Assembly (NCBI GenBank): GCA_965657505.1
Contig: CBFHON010000003.1
Span: 124,001 to 188,000 of the forward strand
Direction of reading: 5' to 3'
From: TMED109 sp002171375
GTDB taxonomy: Bacteria; Pseudomonadota; Alphaproteobacteria; TMED109
Length of the DNA: 64,000 nt
This document shows, piece by piece, positions 26,471 through 35,795 of the stretch (positions are counted from its first letter, which is position 1; the number at the start of each line of letters is the position of its first letter). The notes beneath the pieces were generated by a model that was not told where the DNA came from, made no database searches, and was given only the letters and a program-made list of their open reading frames with translations. Position numbers and translations under genes: made by a program.

Positions 26471-27490
26471 GTGCTAGAAAAAAATTGGAATGACTTGATC
26501 ACACCATCAAATGTAGTAATAACAGCAAAAGATGGAGATATAAAAGGAACTGTTGTCGCTGAGCCAATTGAAAGAGGTTATGGATTAACTATAGGAAATT
26601 CTTTGAGAAGAGTTTTATTATCTTCTTTACAAGGTGCTGCCATTACAGCTATTAAAATTGAGAATGTGTTACATGAATTCACTTCTATTCAAGGCGTAAG
26701 AGAAGATGTAGTAGATCTAATTTTAAATATAAAAAATATTTCTGTAAAGTCCCATATTGACGGAACTAGTAAAGTTTCTCTAAGTGCGAAAGGTCCCTGT
26801 GAAGTAACAGCTGGAATGATTCAAAGTAATGCTAATGTTGAAGTAAAAAATACAGACCTTCTAATTTGTCATTTAGATAAAGGTTCTGAGTTAAATATTG
26901 AATTTTATGTAAGTACGGGAAGAGGCTACTCGCCAGCTGCAAATAATAAGCCTGAAGATGCTCCTATTGGATTAATTCCAATTGATGCAATTTATAGTCC
27001 AATAAAAACTGTATCTTATAAAATTGAAAATTCTAGAGTAGGACAAGATACTGATTTTGATAGGTTGTTGTTAGATATAGAAACAGATGGAACAATTACT
27101 CCTGAAGACGCAACTGCTTTAGCTGCAAGAATATTAATTGAGCAAATGGGAAATTTTGTTAATTTTGAAGATCCACAACCCGAAGTAGTAGAAGAAGAGC
27201 CTACACCTGAAGCATTGCTTAACCCTCATTTATTGAGAAAAGTGGAAGAGCTAGAGTTATCAGTTAGATCGGCAAATTGTTTAAAAAATGATAATATTGT
27301 TTATATAGGTGACTTAGTTCAAAAATCTGAATCAGAAATGCTAAGAACTCCTAATTTTGGAAGAAAATCATTAAATGAAATAAAAGAAGTACTCACTAAT
27401 ATGGGATTAAACTTGGGGCAAATGATACCAGAGTGGCCTCCAGAAAATTTAGAACAATTAGCTAAACAAATTGACGACCAGTTTAATTAA
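26471..27490 (+). CDS. rpoA: DNA-directed RNA polymerase subunit alpha, GTG start
   Basis: Alpha dimerises to nucleate polymerase assembly, and its C-terminal domain contacts UP elements and activators. The 339-residue product starts at GTG (MLEKNWNDLI) with AAGGA 7 bases upstream. The N-terminal domain includes ERGYGLTIGNSLRRVLLSS and the C-terminal domain has LELSVRSANCLKNDNI, with the arginine used for DNA contact in E. coli, and TPNFGRKSLNEIKE. An acidic linker (EVVEEEPTPE) separates the two domains. Confidence 0.97.
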   Translation: MLEKNWNDLITPSNVVITAKDGDIKGTVVAEPIERGYGLTIGNSLRRVLLSSLQGAAITAIKIENVLHEFTSIQGVREDVVDLILNIKNISVKSHIDGTSKVSLSAKGPCEVTAGMIQSNANVEVKNTDLLICHLDKGSELNIEFYVSTGRGYSPAANNKPEDAPIGLIPIDAIYSPIKTVSYKIENSRVGQDTDFDRLLLDIETDGTITPEDATALAARILIEQMGNFVNFEDPQPEVVEEEPTPEALLNPHLLRKVEELELSVRSANCLKNDNIVYIGDLVQKSESEMLRTPNFGRKSLNEIKEVLTNMGLNLGQMIPEWPPENLEQLAKQIDDQFN

Positions 27491-27514
27491 AAATAATTAA
27501 TAAGGAATATAGTT

Positions 27515-27943
27515 ATGAGACATAAATTAGGACACAGAAAGCTAAATAGAACTAGCTCTCATAGAAAAGCTATGTTTGCTAATATGTCCGCTGCATTAAT
27601 AAAACATGAGCAAATAAGAACTACTTTAGCAAAAGCTAAAGAGCTTAGACCAATTGTTGAGAAACTTATAACACTTGGCAAAAATGGTAATTTGCATGCA
27701 AGAAGAAATGCTATATCTAGATTAGCACCTGATGCTCATGTAGAAAAATTATTCGGAGAAATGGCTAAAAGATATGAAAATAGAAATGGTGGCTATACTC
27801 GAATAATAAAAGATGGCAATAGATATGGTGATAGTGCTCCTATGGCTTATATAGAGTTAGTAGATAGAGATATTAAAGCAAAAGGCCAAGATAGTGGTCC
27901 TGTTCAGGAATCAACTGAAGAAGCTGAACAGCAAGAAAAATAA
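27515..27943 (+). CDS. rplQ: 50S ribosomal protein L17
   Basis: L17 lies at the tunnel-exit side of the 50S. The conserved domain (about 1-122) starts MRHKLGHRKLNRTSSHRKAM and has GGYTRIIKDGNRYGDSAPMAYIEL; the last 20 residues form a Glu/Gln-rich tail, slightly longer than in E. coli. It closes the ribosomal block. A 12-base direct repeat (27941-27952 and 27959-27970) begins at its stop codon. Confidence 0.97.
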   Translation: MRHKLGHRKLNRTSSHRKAMFANMSAALIKHEQIRTTLAKAKELRPIVEKLITLGKNGNLHARRNAISRLAPDAHVEKLFGEMAKRYENRNGGYTRIIKDGNRYGDSAPMAYIELVDRDIKAKGQDSGPVQESTEEAEQQEK

Positions 27944-27970
27944 TAAAATTTAAGTCAGTAATAAAATTTA
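27941..27970 (+). repeat. 12-base direct repeat after rplQ
   Basis: TAATAAAATTTA occurs at 27941-27952 and again at 27959-27970, 18 bases apart start to start, followed by TTTTT. The first copy includes the rplQ stop codon. The sequence is so A+T-rich that chance is plausible. It could be part of a weak 3' end signal for the ribosomal operon, but no stable stem is visible. Confidence 0.3.
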
Positions 27971-28038
27971 TTTTTAGTTATTATAGTTTGAATACTTATT
28001 TTGGTAAGTTACAAAAGTAATTATAAAAAGGCTAAAAT

Positions 28039-28416
28039 ATGCAAATAATTTTATCAATAGCTTGTGGTGGTGCAATAGGGGCAGTTTTAAGGTATATACT
28101 ATCATCAGCTGTCCAAAATATATCTGGAAGTTCTTTTCCTTATGGCATGCTCATATGTAATGTTCTTGGCTCTATGATACTTGGTATATTATATGATAGT
28201 CTCTCAAAAGTTTCATTATTTAGTGACAATATTAAATTATTTATTCAAGTAGGTATATTAGGATCATTTACTACATTCTCAGCTTTTTCTCTCGAATCTT
28301 TTTTAATGATTGAAAAAGGCGATTATAGTGCTGCAATCATATTTATATTAATATCAGTAATTTTGTCAATTTTAGGTTTAGTTTCAGGTATTTATTTCAC
28401 TAGAGTCTTTTTTTAA
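28039..28416 (+). CDS. crcB: fluoride ion channel CrcB/Fluc
   Basis: CrcB is a small dimeric membrane channel that exports fluoride. The 125 residues form four membrane segments, with GGAIGAVLRY (Arg19) at the start, the pore residue Asn41 in CNVLGSM, and the conserved GSFTTFSAFSLE (FTTF at 77-80) that forms the fluoride path. It starts a group with rluC (2-base gap) and ATP12, a common alphaproteobacterial order. No fluoride riboswitch was recognised upstream. Confidence 0.94.
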   Translation: MQIILSIACGGAIGAVLRYILSSAVQNISGSSFPYGMLICNVLGSMILGILYDSLSKVSLFSDNIKLFIQVGILGSFTTFSAFSLESFLMIEKGDYSAAIIFILISVILSILGLVSGIYFTRVFF

Positions 28417-28418
28417 TT

Positions 28419-29390
28419 ATGAGAAAAAATGTTAAGCCCTTATTAGTAGATTCAGAAGACTCTGGTCAGAGACTAGATAAATTTGTAGCAATTCATTCTG
28501 AAAAATTATCATTTATTGCAATACAAAAATTATTACGTACAGGTAAAATTAGAATAAATGAAAAAAAATCTGTAGGCTCTCATAGGATAGAAGTTGGCGA
28601 TGAAATTACAATTCCCACAGATATGCAAAACAGCAAAAATTCTAAATTTTTTACCTTTAAAGAGTTAAATACAGATTTTAGAAATTTTATAAATAATAGT
28701 ATTTTATACAAAGATAATGATTTTATAGCAGTAAATAAGCCTGCTGGTTTTGCAGTACAAGGTGGCTCACGGGTAGTTAATCATATTGATGGAGTTTTAG
28801 ATTATTTTAGATTTGATGCTCCTTATAGGCCTCAATTACTTCATAGATTAGATAAATCTACAAGTGGAATATTATTATTATCTAGGCGGCCAAAAGCAAC
28901 CAGACGTTTAACTGAGGCGTTTAGAAATAGAGAAATAAAAAAAAATTACTGGGCGCTATTATATGGACACTTACCAAAAACAAAAGGTTCAGTTAATGCT
29001 CCACTTGGAAAAATTAGTACTAAAAATTATGAAAAAACAACTTTTGATTTAAATGGAAAAGAAAGTAAAACTACTTATAACGTCCTTTGGAAAGGGGTTC
29101 ATAAATCTGTAAAAGTATCTTTAGTAGAATTCCAACCAGAAACAGGAAGAAAGCATCAAATAAGAGCACATTGTAATTATATAGGGTGCTCAATAATAGG
29201 AGATAAAAAATATTTCGTTAATTTTAATAATAAGAATATAGAAGGTCTAGGTGAAAATATGTTTTTACATGCTAGGGAATTAGCAGTTCCAGATAAAGAT
29301 GGATTAACTATAAGGATTAAATCACCTATTCCAAATCATATGATAAATGCATTTAAGTTGTTCAAGTTACCAACAAATATATTTGGTTGA
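28419..29390 (+). CDS. rluC: 23S rRNA pseudouridine synthase, RluC/RluD family
   Basis: The enzyme converts uridines of 23S rRNA to pseudouridine. The 323 residues contain an N-terminal S4 RNA-binding domain (about 15-75, with GQRLDKFV and GKIRINEKK) and the catalytic domain with HRLDKSTSGILLLSR, where Asp145 is the nucleophile; LLEFQPETGRKHQIRAHC-like residues (EFQPETGRKHQIRAH) close the active site. RluC is favoured over RluD from its position between crcB and ATP12 in Alphaproteobacteria; the exact target uridines cannot be read from sequence. Confidence 0.88.
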   Translation: MRKNVKPLLVDSEDSGQRLDKFVAIHSEKLSFIAIQKLLRTGKIRINEKKSVGSHRIEVGDEITIPTDMQNSKNSKFFTFKELNTDFRNFINNSILYKDNDFIAVNKPAGFAVQGGSRVVNHIDGVLDYFRFDAPYRPQLLHRLDKSTSGILLLSRRPKATRRLTEAFRNREIKKNYWALLYGHLPKTKGSVNAPLGKISTKNYEKTTFDLNGKESKTTYNVLWKGVHKSVKVSLVEFQPETGRKHQIRAHCNYIGCSIIGDKKYFVNFNNKNIEGLGENMFLHARELAVPDKDGLTIRIKSPIPNHMINAFKLFKLPTNIFG

Positions 29391-29400
29391 TAAATATAAA

Positions 29401-30096
29401 ATGGCTTCATTAAGGAAAATAAACTTTGAGATTATTAAAAAAAATAATGGTAAATTTTGTATTAAAGTTAATAATAAATTATTAAAAACCCCTAAAGAGA
29501 ATTTAGTAGAATTGCCAAATTTTTCCTTAGCTAAAATTTTATTACAAGATTATAAATCTAAAATAAAATCTAAGGATGTAAATATTGTAAGTGCTATTAA
29601 GATTACTAATACTGCGATTGATAAAATAAAACCTCAAAATTCTTACTATATTGATGAGATAACTAATAATTTAAATAATGATGTTTTATGTTATTTTTCT
29701 AGTTCACCAGAAGAGTTAGTAAATATTCAAAATAAAGAATGGTTACCTCTTATTCATTATATGAAATCATCTTATGATATTGATTTGACATATACTTCAA
29801 ATCTTTTTGCTATAAATCAAAAGACAGAAAGTTTATCTAAATTAAAGAATATACTAAAAGAAGAAAATATTTTCAGATTGTCTGCTTTTTATACATTATC
29901 TCAAATAACCAAATCAATTATCATTCCTTTAGCTCTTGTAAATAATAAGATCAGTGCTAAAAAGGCATTTGAAAATAGCAACTTAGAGGAATTATACCAA
30001 ATTTCAAAATGGGGAAAAGATGAAGAGGCTTTTAATAGACTAAATACCATAAAAGTTGATATAAGAAATATAAAAAAATATTATGATTCTGTTTAA
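29401..30096 (+). CDS. ATP12-family F1-ATPase assembly chaperone
   Basis: ATP12 binds the alpha subunit of F1 during ATP synthase assembly; it is shared by Alphaproteobacteria and mitochondria. The ATG at 29401 gives 231 residues; an upstream in-frame ATG at 29347 lies inside rluC and lacks support. Family features seen are LKTPKENLVELP near the N-terminus, the ITNTAID segment, NNDVLCYFSSSPEELVNIQ with the WLPLIHY that follows, and the C-terminal ISKWGKDEEA. Overall similarity is modest and the protein is Lys/Asn/Ile-rich, so drift with base composition is likely. The neighbouring crcB-rluC pair supports the call. Confidence 0.85.
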   Translation: MASLRKINFEIIKKNNGKFCIKVNNKLLKTPKENLVELPNFSLAKILLQDYKSKIKSKDVNIVSAIKITNTAIDKIKPQNSYYIDEITNNLNNDVLCYFSSSPEELVNIQNKEWLPLIHYMKSSYDIDLTYTSNLFAINQKTESLSKLKNILKEENIFRLSAFYTLSQITKSIIIPLALVNNKISAKKAFENSNLEELYQISKWGKDEEAFNRLNTIKVDIRNIKKYYDSV

Positions 30097-30122
30097 TAAT
30101 AATTTTAATTGAGGATTTTATC

Positions 30123-31649
30123 TTGAGGGATATCGTAAAAGAATTAAAACAAAAAAAAGAAAGAGCAAGAATATCAGGTGGACTTAAACGACAAGAAGCT
30201 CAGCATGCGAAAGGAAAATTAACAGCACGTGAGAGAATTGAAGTTTTAGCTGATAAAGATTCTTTTGTAGAATATGATATGTTTGTAGAACATCGATCTA
30301 CTGATTTTGGTATGGAAAAAAATAAAATACCAGGTGATGGCGTTGTCACAGGTAATTGTAAAATTAATGGTAGACCAGTATTAATTTATAGCCAAGACTT
30401 TACGGCTTATGGTGGATCATTAAGTGAGGCACATGCAGAAAAAATATGTAAAATACTTGATCAAGCAATGAAATTAGGAATACCAGTAGTAGGACTAAAT
30501 GATTCTGGTGGTGCTCGCATACAAGAAGGTGTAGCATCACTTGGTGGATATGCTGAAGTCTTTCAAAGAAATGTGTTGGCATCAGGATTTATTCCTCAAA
30601 TATCAGTTATAATGGGACCTTCTGCTGGCGGGGCCGTTTATTCTCCTGCAATTACAGATTTTATATTAATGGTACGTGATTCATCTTATATGTTTGTTAC
30701 AGGACCAGATGTTGTAAAAACTGTTACTCATGAAACAGTTACTGCTGAAGAACTTGGAGGAGCAACTACGCATACAAAAAAATCTGGAGTTGCTGATTTG
30801 GCTTTTGACGATGATATTACAGTACTAGAGCAGACAAGAAGGCTTTTGGATTTTTTACCTCTTTCAAACAAAGAAAAACCTCCATTTAGAATTACGAAGG
30901 ATCCAATAAATAGAAAATCAGTTAATCTCGATACTCTGATACCTGAAAATGCTAACAATCCTTATAATATGAAAGAGTTAATAACTACTATTGTAGATGA
31001 GGATGACTTCTTTGAATTACAACCAGATTATGCACAAAATATTATAATTGGTTTTGCTACAGTAGCTGGTTATAGTGTTGGTATAGTTGCTAATCAGCCT
31101 ATGGTTTTAGCAGGATGTTTAGATATTGATTCTTCAAGAAAAGCAGCAAGATTTGTGCGTTTTTGTGATTGTTTTAATATACCTATAATCACCTGCGTAG
31201 ATGTTCCAGGGTTTTTACCGGGCACTGCTCAAGAATATAATGGCATTATAAAACATGGGGCTAAGCTTTTATATGCTTATGCAGAAGCAACTGTTCCAAA
31301 GATTACTTTGATTACACGTAAAGCTTATGGAGGAGCTTATGATGTAATGGCATCAAAGCATTTAAGAGGAGATATTAATTATGCTTGGCCTTCAGCTGAA
31401 ATAGCAGTTATGGGTGCAAAAGGAGCTGTAGAGATTATTTTCAGAGGTTCAACTGATAAAGAAATAGAAAAACAAACACAAGAATACCAAGATAAGTTTG
31501 CTAATCCTTTTGTGGCGGCATCAAGAGGGTATTTGGATGATATAATTACTCCTCATAACACTAGAGAAAAAATATCTTTAGCTTTAGAACTATTAAAATC
31601 TAAAAAGCTAACTAATCCCAAAAAAAAGCATGGAAATATTCCGTTATAA
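30123..31649 (+). CDS. pccB: propionyl-CoA carboxylase beta chain, TTG start
   Basis: This is the carboxyltransferase half of propionyl-CoA carboxylase, which forms methylmalonyl-CoA. The 508-residue product has KGKLTARERIE near the start, the N-terminal crotonase-like half with GLNDSGGARIQEG and MGPSAGGAVYSPA, and the C-terminal half with IITCVDVPGFLPG and KAYGGAYDVMASK. These follow PccB rather than MccB signatures. The start is TTG with GAGGA 7 bases upstream (30111-30115). pccA starts 16 bases after the stop. Substrate choice is inferred from family features; acetyl-CoA might be a side substrate. Confidence 0.93.
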   Translation: MRDIVKELKQKKERARISGGLKRQEAQHAKGKLTARERIEVLADKDSFVEYDMFVEHRSTDFGMEKNKIPGDGVVTGNCKINGRPVLIYSQDFTAYGGSLSEAHAEKICKILDQAMKLGIPVVGLNDSGGARIQEGVASLGGYAEVFQRNVLASGFIPQISVIMGPSAGGAVYSPAITDFILMVRDSSYMFVTGPDVVKTVTHETVTAEELGGATTHTKKSGVADLAFDDDITVLEQTRRLLDFLPLSNKEKPPFRITKDPINRKSVNLDTLIPENANNPYNMKELITTIVDEDDFFELQPDYAQNIIIGFATVAGYSVGIVANQPMVLAGCLDIDSSRKAARFVRFCDCFNIPIITCVDVPGFLPGTAQEYNGIIKHGAKLLYAYAEATVPKITLITRKAYGGAYDVMASKHLRGDINYAWPSAEIAVMGAKGAVEIIFRGSTDKEIEKQTQEYQDKFANPFVAASRGYLDDIITPHNTREKISLALELLKSKKLTNPKKKHGNIPL

Positions 31650-31665
31650 ATTAAAGAGATCAAAT

Positions 31666-33642
31666 ATGTTTAAAAAAATACTTATTGCTAATCGAGGCGA
31701 AATTGCTTGTAGAATTGCTAGGACTTGCAAGAAGATGGGAATAAAGACTATAGGAATTTATTCTGATGCAGACAGTAATTCTCTTCATTTGGATTATATG
31801 GATGAAAAAGTGAATGTTGGTCCAGCGGACTCTTCTAATAGTTATCTTAATATAAACAATATTATTAAAGCTGCTAAAGACAATAAAGCGGATGCTGTTC
31901 ACCCAGGATATGGGTTTCTATCAGAAAATGCTGAATTTTCAAAAGCGCTAAAGAAAGATAAGATTACTTTTATAGGACCCTCCATGGAGGCTATTCAATC
32001 TATGGGAGATAAAATTATTTCCAAAAGAATAGCTAAGAAAGCTGGTGTGAATATAATACCTGGTGTAGATGGAGCGATAAAGAATGTTGATCTCGCTATA
32101 AAAGCAGCTAAAGAAATTGGTTATCCTGTAATGATTAAAGCCTCCGCAGGTGGAGGAGGAAAAGGAATGCGAATAGCAAATAATAAAGAAGAACTCAAGT
32201 CAGGGTTTCAGAGTGCTAAAAATGAAGCTAAAAAGTCTTTTGGAGATGATAGAGTATTTATAGAAAAATTTATCGTTGGTCCTCGTCATATTGAAATACA
32301 AATTTTAGCGGATGAATTTGGTAATATGGTTTACTTAGGGGAAAGAGAATGTTCAGTTCAAAGAAGACATCAAAAAGTGATAGAAGAATCACCTAGTTCA
32401 TTAGTTGACGATACAATGAGAAAAGAAATGGGAGAACAAGCACTTCTTCTGGCAAGAGCAGTAAATTACTCAAGTGCTGGAACTGTAGAATTTGTAGCAT
32501 CAAATGATAAATCATTTTATTTTTTAGAGATGAATACTCGTTTGCAGGTTGAACATCCTGTTACTGAATTAGTCACAGGAATAGATTTAGTTGAAAAAAT
32601 GATAAACATTAGTGCTAAAAAACCATTAGGTTTGACTCAATCAGATATAAAAATGAATGGTTGGTCCGTTGAGGCTAGAATATATGCAGAAGATCCAATT
32701 CGCAACTTTGCACCATCAATTGGAAGGTTAAAAACTTTTAAATCACCAAGTGAGAATAGTTCTTCTATTAGACTTGACTCTGGTGTTCAAGAAGGTGGCG
32801 AGATTTCAATGTATTATGACCCAATGATTGCTAAATTAATATCTTATGGTAAGGATAGAGATGATGCTTGCTTAAAATTATCATCAGCTTTAGACACTTT
32901 CTTTATAAGTGGTCTTGAAACTAATATTGCTTTTGTAAATAGTGTATTAAATAATAAAAAGTTTCTTTCTGGTAATATTACTACTGCTTTTTTAGAAGAA
33001 GAATACCCTAAGGGCTATTCTGGTTTATTAAAATCTAAATCAAAATTATTTCTAATTTCTTTAGTTGCATTAGCTATGGAAGCAATTAAAAAGTATAGAA
33101 ATCAAAATTTAACAGCAGAAACTTGTGTGGTTATAATAAGTAAACTGGACTTTACTATAAGTTATAAAATGGTTTATAACCAAACTAAAAATATCTATGA
33201 TTTTTCTATAATATTTAAAGAACAAAGTTATGACTTTAGTATTAAGTGGGATATCGGGTATCCTCTTTTAAGTATAAGTATGGATAAGCATACTTCAATT
33301 TTACAAGTAACTAATGATACTTCTAAATACAGAATAAAACATGCTGGATTTGATATATATGCAACAGTTAGAGAAAATGACATATATAAATTATCAAAAT
33401 TAATACCTAAGAAGGCAAAAAATAATTTATCTAAATTACTTTTATCACCTATGCCTGGACAAGTAGTTAAAGTGTGTGTTCAGGAAAATCAAAAAATAAA
33501 TTCTGGTGACGATTTAATTATTTTAGATGCTATGAAAATGGAAAATATACTAAAAGCAGATAAAGATGCAGTAATAAAGAAAATTCATATAAAGGAAGGT
33601 GATACTGTATCGGTAGATCAAGAATTAATAGTATTCTCTTAA
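31666..33642 (+). CDS. pccA: propionyl-CoA carboxylase alpha chain (biotin carboxylase and biotin carrier)
   Basis: The alpha chain carboxylates biotin with ATP and bicarbonate and carries the biotin. The ATG at 31666 gives 658 residues starting MFKKILIANRGEIACRIART; the frame is open back into pccB but that part is not conserved. Seen: biotin carboxylase domain (about 1-445) with AVHPGYGFLSENAEF, the ATP-grasp Gly loop KASAGGGGKGM and EMNTRLQVEHPVTE, a linking region, and a biotinyl domain with AMKME, where Lys624 carries biotin. It ends 1 base before the convergent lipB stop. Confidence 0.94.
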   Translation: MFKKILIANRGEIACRIARTCKKMGIKTIGIYSDADSNSLHLDYMDEKVNVGPADSSNSYLNINNIIKAAKDNKADAVHPGYGFLSENAEFSKALKKDKITFIGPSMEAIQSMGDKIISKRIAKKAGVNIIPGVDGAIKNVDLAIKAAKEIGYPVMIKASAGGGGKGMRIANNKEELKSGFQSAKNEAKKSFGDDRVFIEKFIVGPRHIEIQILADEFGNMVYLGERECSVQRRHQKVIEESPSSLVDDTMRKEMGEQALLLARAVNYSSAGTVEFVASNDKSFYFLEMNTRLQVEHPVTELVTGIDLVEKMINISAKKPLGLTQSDIKMNGWSVEARIYAEDPIRNFAPSIGRLKTFKSPSENSSSIRLDSGVQEGGEISMYYDPMIAKLISYGKDRDDACLKLSSALDTFFISGLETNIAFVNSVLNNKKFLSGNITTAFLEEEYPKGYSGLLKSKSKLFLISLVALAMEAIKKYRNQNLTAETCVVIISKLDFTISYKMVYNQTKNIYDFSIIFKEQSYDFSIKWDIGYPLLSISMDKHTSILQVTNDTSKYRIKHAGFDIYATVRENDIYKLSKLIPKKAKNNLSKLLLSPMPGQVVKVCVQENQKINSGDDLIILDAMKMENILKADKDAVIKKIHIKEGDTVSVDQELIVFS

Positions 33643-33643
33643 A

Positions 33644-34297
33644 TTAAAAATAATTTTTGGCTGTTTTTTTTATTATTTTATCAAATTCGTTCATATTGAT
33701 ATTTATGCCTAATTCTTCTAGAGAAGTAATAGGAAATTCTTCTAATCCACAAGCAATAATATTTTTGTAATACTTTAAATTGGGATTAATATTGATTGAT
33801 ATTCCATGATATGTAACCCAGCGACTAATTCTAATTCCAATTGCTCCTATTTTTGCCTCTCCTTTTGGAGTATTTACCCATATGCCTATTCTTTCTTTAC
33901 AAGTGTATGAGTCTAATCCAATCATTTTTAATGAGTCTATCATCCAGTTTTCTAGACATTTGACATATCTTTTAATATCTTTATGTCTTTCATTTAAATT
34001 TAGCATTACGTAAATTATTCTTTGCCCAGGACCATGATATGTAATTTGACCACCTCTTCCAGTTTCAACTATTGGAATTTCAGTAATATTTAAAATATCA
34101 CTTTTCTTATAACTAGTTCCGCAGGTGTATATAGAAGGGTGCTCTAATAGCCATATCAGTTCAGAGGAATTTTTATTATGAATATTTTTTACTGTTTGTT
34201 CCATAATTTCAATCGCAGAATTATAAGGCACAGTTTTTTCTTCATCTCTCCAATTCAATACTAAATTTTTTTTGGACTTAATATTTATTTTGCTCAT
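33644..34297 (-). CDS. lipB: lipoyl(octanoyl) transferase
   Basis: LipB moves octanoyl from acyl carrier protein to lipoyl domains of 2-oxoacid dehydrogenases and GcvH, the first step of lipoate synthesis. The 217 residues include LEHPSIYTCG, the signature RGGQITYHGPGQ (81-92), the catalytic Lys149 in EAKIGAIGIR and Cys183 in IACGLEEFPITSL. Length is normal. It converges with pccA (1-base gap) and diverges from mgtE (82-base gap). lipA is not in this window. Confidence 0.96.
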   Translation of the reverse strand: MSKINIKSKKNLVLNWRDEEKTVPYNSAIEIMEQTVKNIHNKNSSELIWLLEHPSIYTCGTSYKKSDILNITEIPIVETGRGGQITYHGPGQRIIYVMLNLNERHKDIKRYVKCLENWMIDSLKMIGLDSYTCKERIGIWVNTPKGEAKIGAIGIRISRWVTYHGISININPNLKYYKNIIACGLEEFPITSLEELGININMNEFDKIIKKTAKNYF

Positions 34298-34379
34298 TCA
34301 ATGCCCTAGTAATATTTAATTTATAGAGTTAGAATAAATTATAATATTAAAAATTCAAGTACATTGGAATTATGAAGCA

Positions 34380-35780
34380 GTGGAAAAAAAATCTAAAAAT
34401 ATTGTAGAAAATATTAATAATAATGAAACTTCTTTAGGTTTTGGGATTTCATCAATATTTATCGATGAAATACGTAATGCAATTAGAGCAAACGATAAAC
34501 AATATCTAGAAGATAAAATATTAATTTTACATCAGGCTGATATAGCTGATATTTTTGAAATATTATCTAAAGAAGAAAGAAAAACATTATTTTCTTTTTT
34601 ACAAGATAAATTACCTGCTGAAGCTTTAGCTTCTTTAGATGAACAAGTTTTAAAGGATATAATAGATAATTATAAGCCAAGTATATTAGGAGAGTTAATA
34701 GGGAAACTAGAAACTGATGATGCGTCATATATACTTGAAAACTTAGATATTGAAAAACGTGATGCCTTGTTAGAGCAGATACCCAAGGCCCCACGAAACT
34801 TAATTATTCAATCGTTGCAATTTCCTGAAATGTCAGCTGGTCGATTGATGCAAAGAGACTATGTAGCCGTTCCACGTTATTGGAATGTTGGTCAAGTTAT
34901 CGATTTCCTCCGAGGTTCTTCAAAAGTACCTGATCAATTTTATTCTATATTTATTGTTGACCCCAAACATATGCCTGTAGGAACGGTACCTCTTCATAAG
35001 TTAATGAGAAGTGAAAGAAAAGTTATTTTATCTGATATTATGATCAAAGAACCTGTTATTGTTTCGGTTACAATGGATCAGGAGGATATGGCATTTTTAT
35101 TTGAACAATATGACCTTACTTCTGCCCCTGTGGTTAATTCTCAAAATAGGCTAATTGGAATGGTTACTGTAGATGATGTTGTAGAAGTTATTCAGGAAGA
35201 AGCTGAGGAAGATATGCTAAAATTAGCAGGAATATCTGGAGATACTGATTTATATTTAGCCGCATGGCAAACAGCTAGAAGCCGTTTTTCCTGGTTATTT
35301 ATAAATTTACTAACAGCAATTTTAGCTTCTATTGCTATAGGTTTATTTGAAGGAACTATTAAACAAATTGTTGCATTAGCCGTTTTAATGCCCATTGTGG
35401 CATCAATGGGAGGAAATGCAGGAACACAAACCTTAACGGTAGCAGTTAGAGCTCTTGCTACAAGAGAATTAAATCAATCCAATGCATTACGCGTATTTGG
35501 AAAAGAAATATTAGTTGGAATTATCAATGGTTTAATTTTTGCAGTAATTGTAGGTTTAGTGGCAGCACTTTGGTTTGGAGAACATGGTTTAGGCATAGTT
35601 ATTGCATTAGCAATGCTATTTAATCTATTCGTTGCAGGTTTTTTTGGTGCAGCTATTCCTCTATTATTACAAAGATGGAAAATTGACCCAGCATTAGGAG
35701 CTTCAATTTTGTTGACTACTGTTACAGATGTAGTAGGTTTCTTTGTATTTTTAGGATTAGCACAAATGTTACTGATTTAA
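34380..35780 (+). CDS. mgtE: magnesium transporter MgtE, GTG start
   Basis: MgtE is a gated magnesium channel of the inner membrane. The 466 residues show the N domain (about 40-150, with HQADIADIFEIL and LLEQIPKAPRN), two CBS repeats (about 155-275, including PVVNSQNRLIGMVTVDDVVE), and five membrane helices (about 300-466) with the pore segments MPIVASMGGNAGTQTLTVAVRA and ALGASILLTTVTDVVGFF abbreviated here by their key residues GGNAGTQ and TTVTDVVGF. The GTG at 34380 is the only good in-frame start. No magnesium riboswitch is apparent in the 82-base gap. Confidence 0.95.
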   Translation: MEKKSKNIVENINNNETSLGFGISSIFIDEIRNAIRANDKQYLEDKILILHQADIADIFEILSKEERKTLFSFLQDKLPAEALASLDEQVLKDIIDNYKPSILGELIGKLETDDASYILENLDIEKRDALLEQIPKAPRNLIIQSLQFPEMSAGRLMQRDYVAVPRYWNVGQVIDFLRGSSKVPDQFYSIFIVDPKHMPVGTVPLHKLMRSERKVILSDIMIKEPVIVSVTMDQEDMAFLFEQYDLTSAPVVNSQNRLIGMVTVDDVVEVIQEEAEEDMLKLAGISGDTDLYLAAWQTARSRFSWLFINLLTAILASIAIGLFEGTIKQIVALAVLMPIVASMGGNAGTQTLTVAVRALATRELNQSNALRVFGKEILVGIINGLIFAVIVGLVAALWFGEHGLGIVIALAMLFNLFVAGFFGAAIPLLLQRWKIDPALGASILLTTVTDVVGFFVFLGLAQMLLI

Positions 35781-35795
35781 CTAATGTGAGGTGAA

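Noticed and set aside
27971..28038. Fluoride riboswitch upstream of crcB
   Set aside because: The A+T-rich leader lacks the conserved G+C elements of the crcB motif.
34298..34379. Magnesium riboswitch or M-box upstream of mgtE
   Set aside because: Only 82 bases of A+T-rich sequence are present, too short and without the conserved cores.
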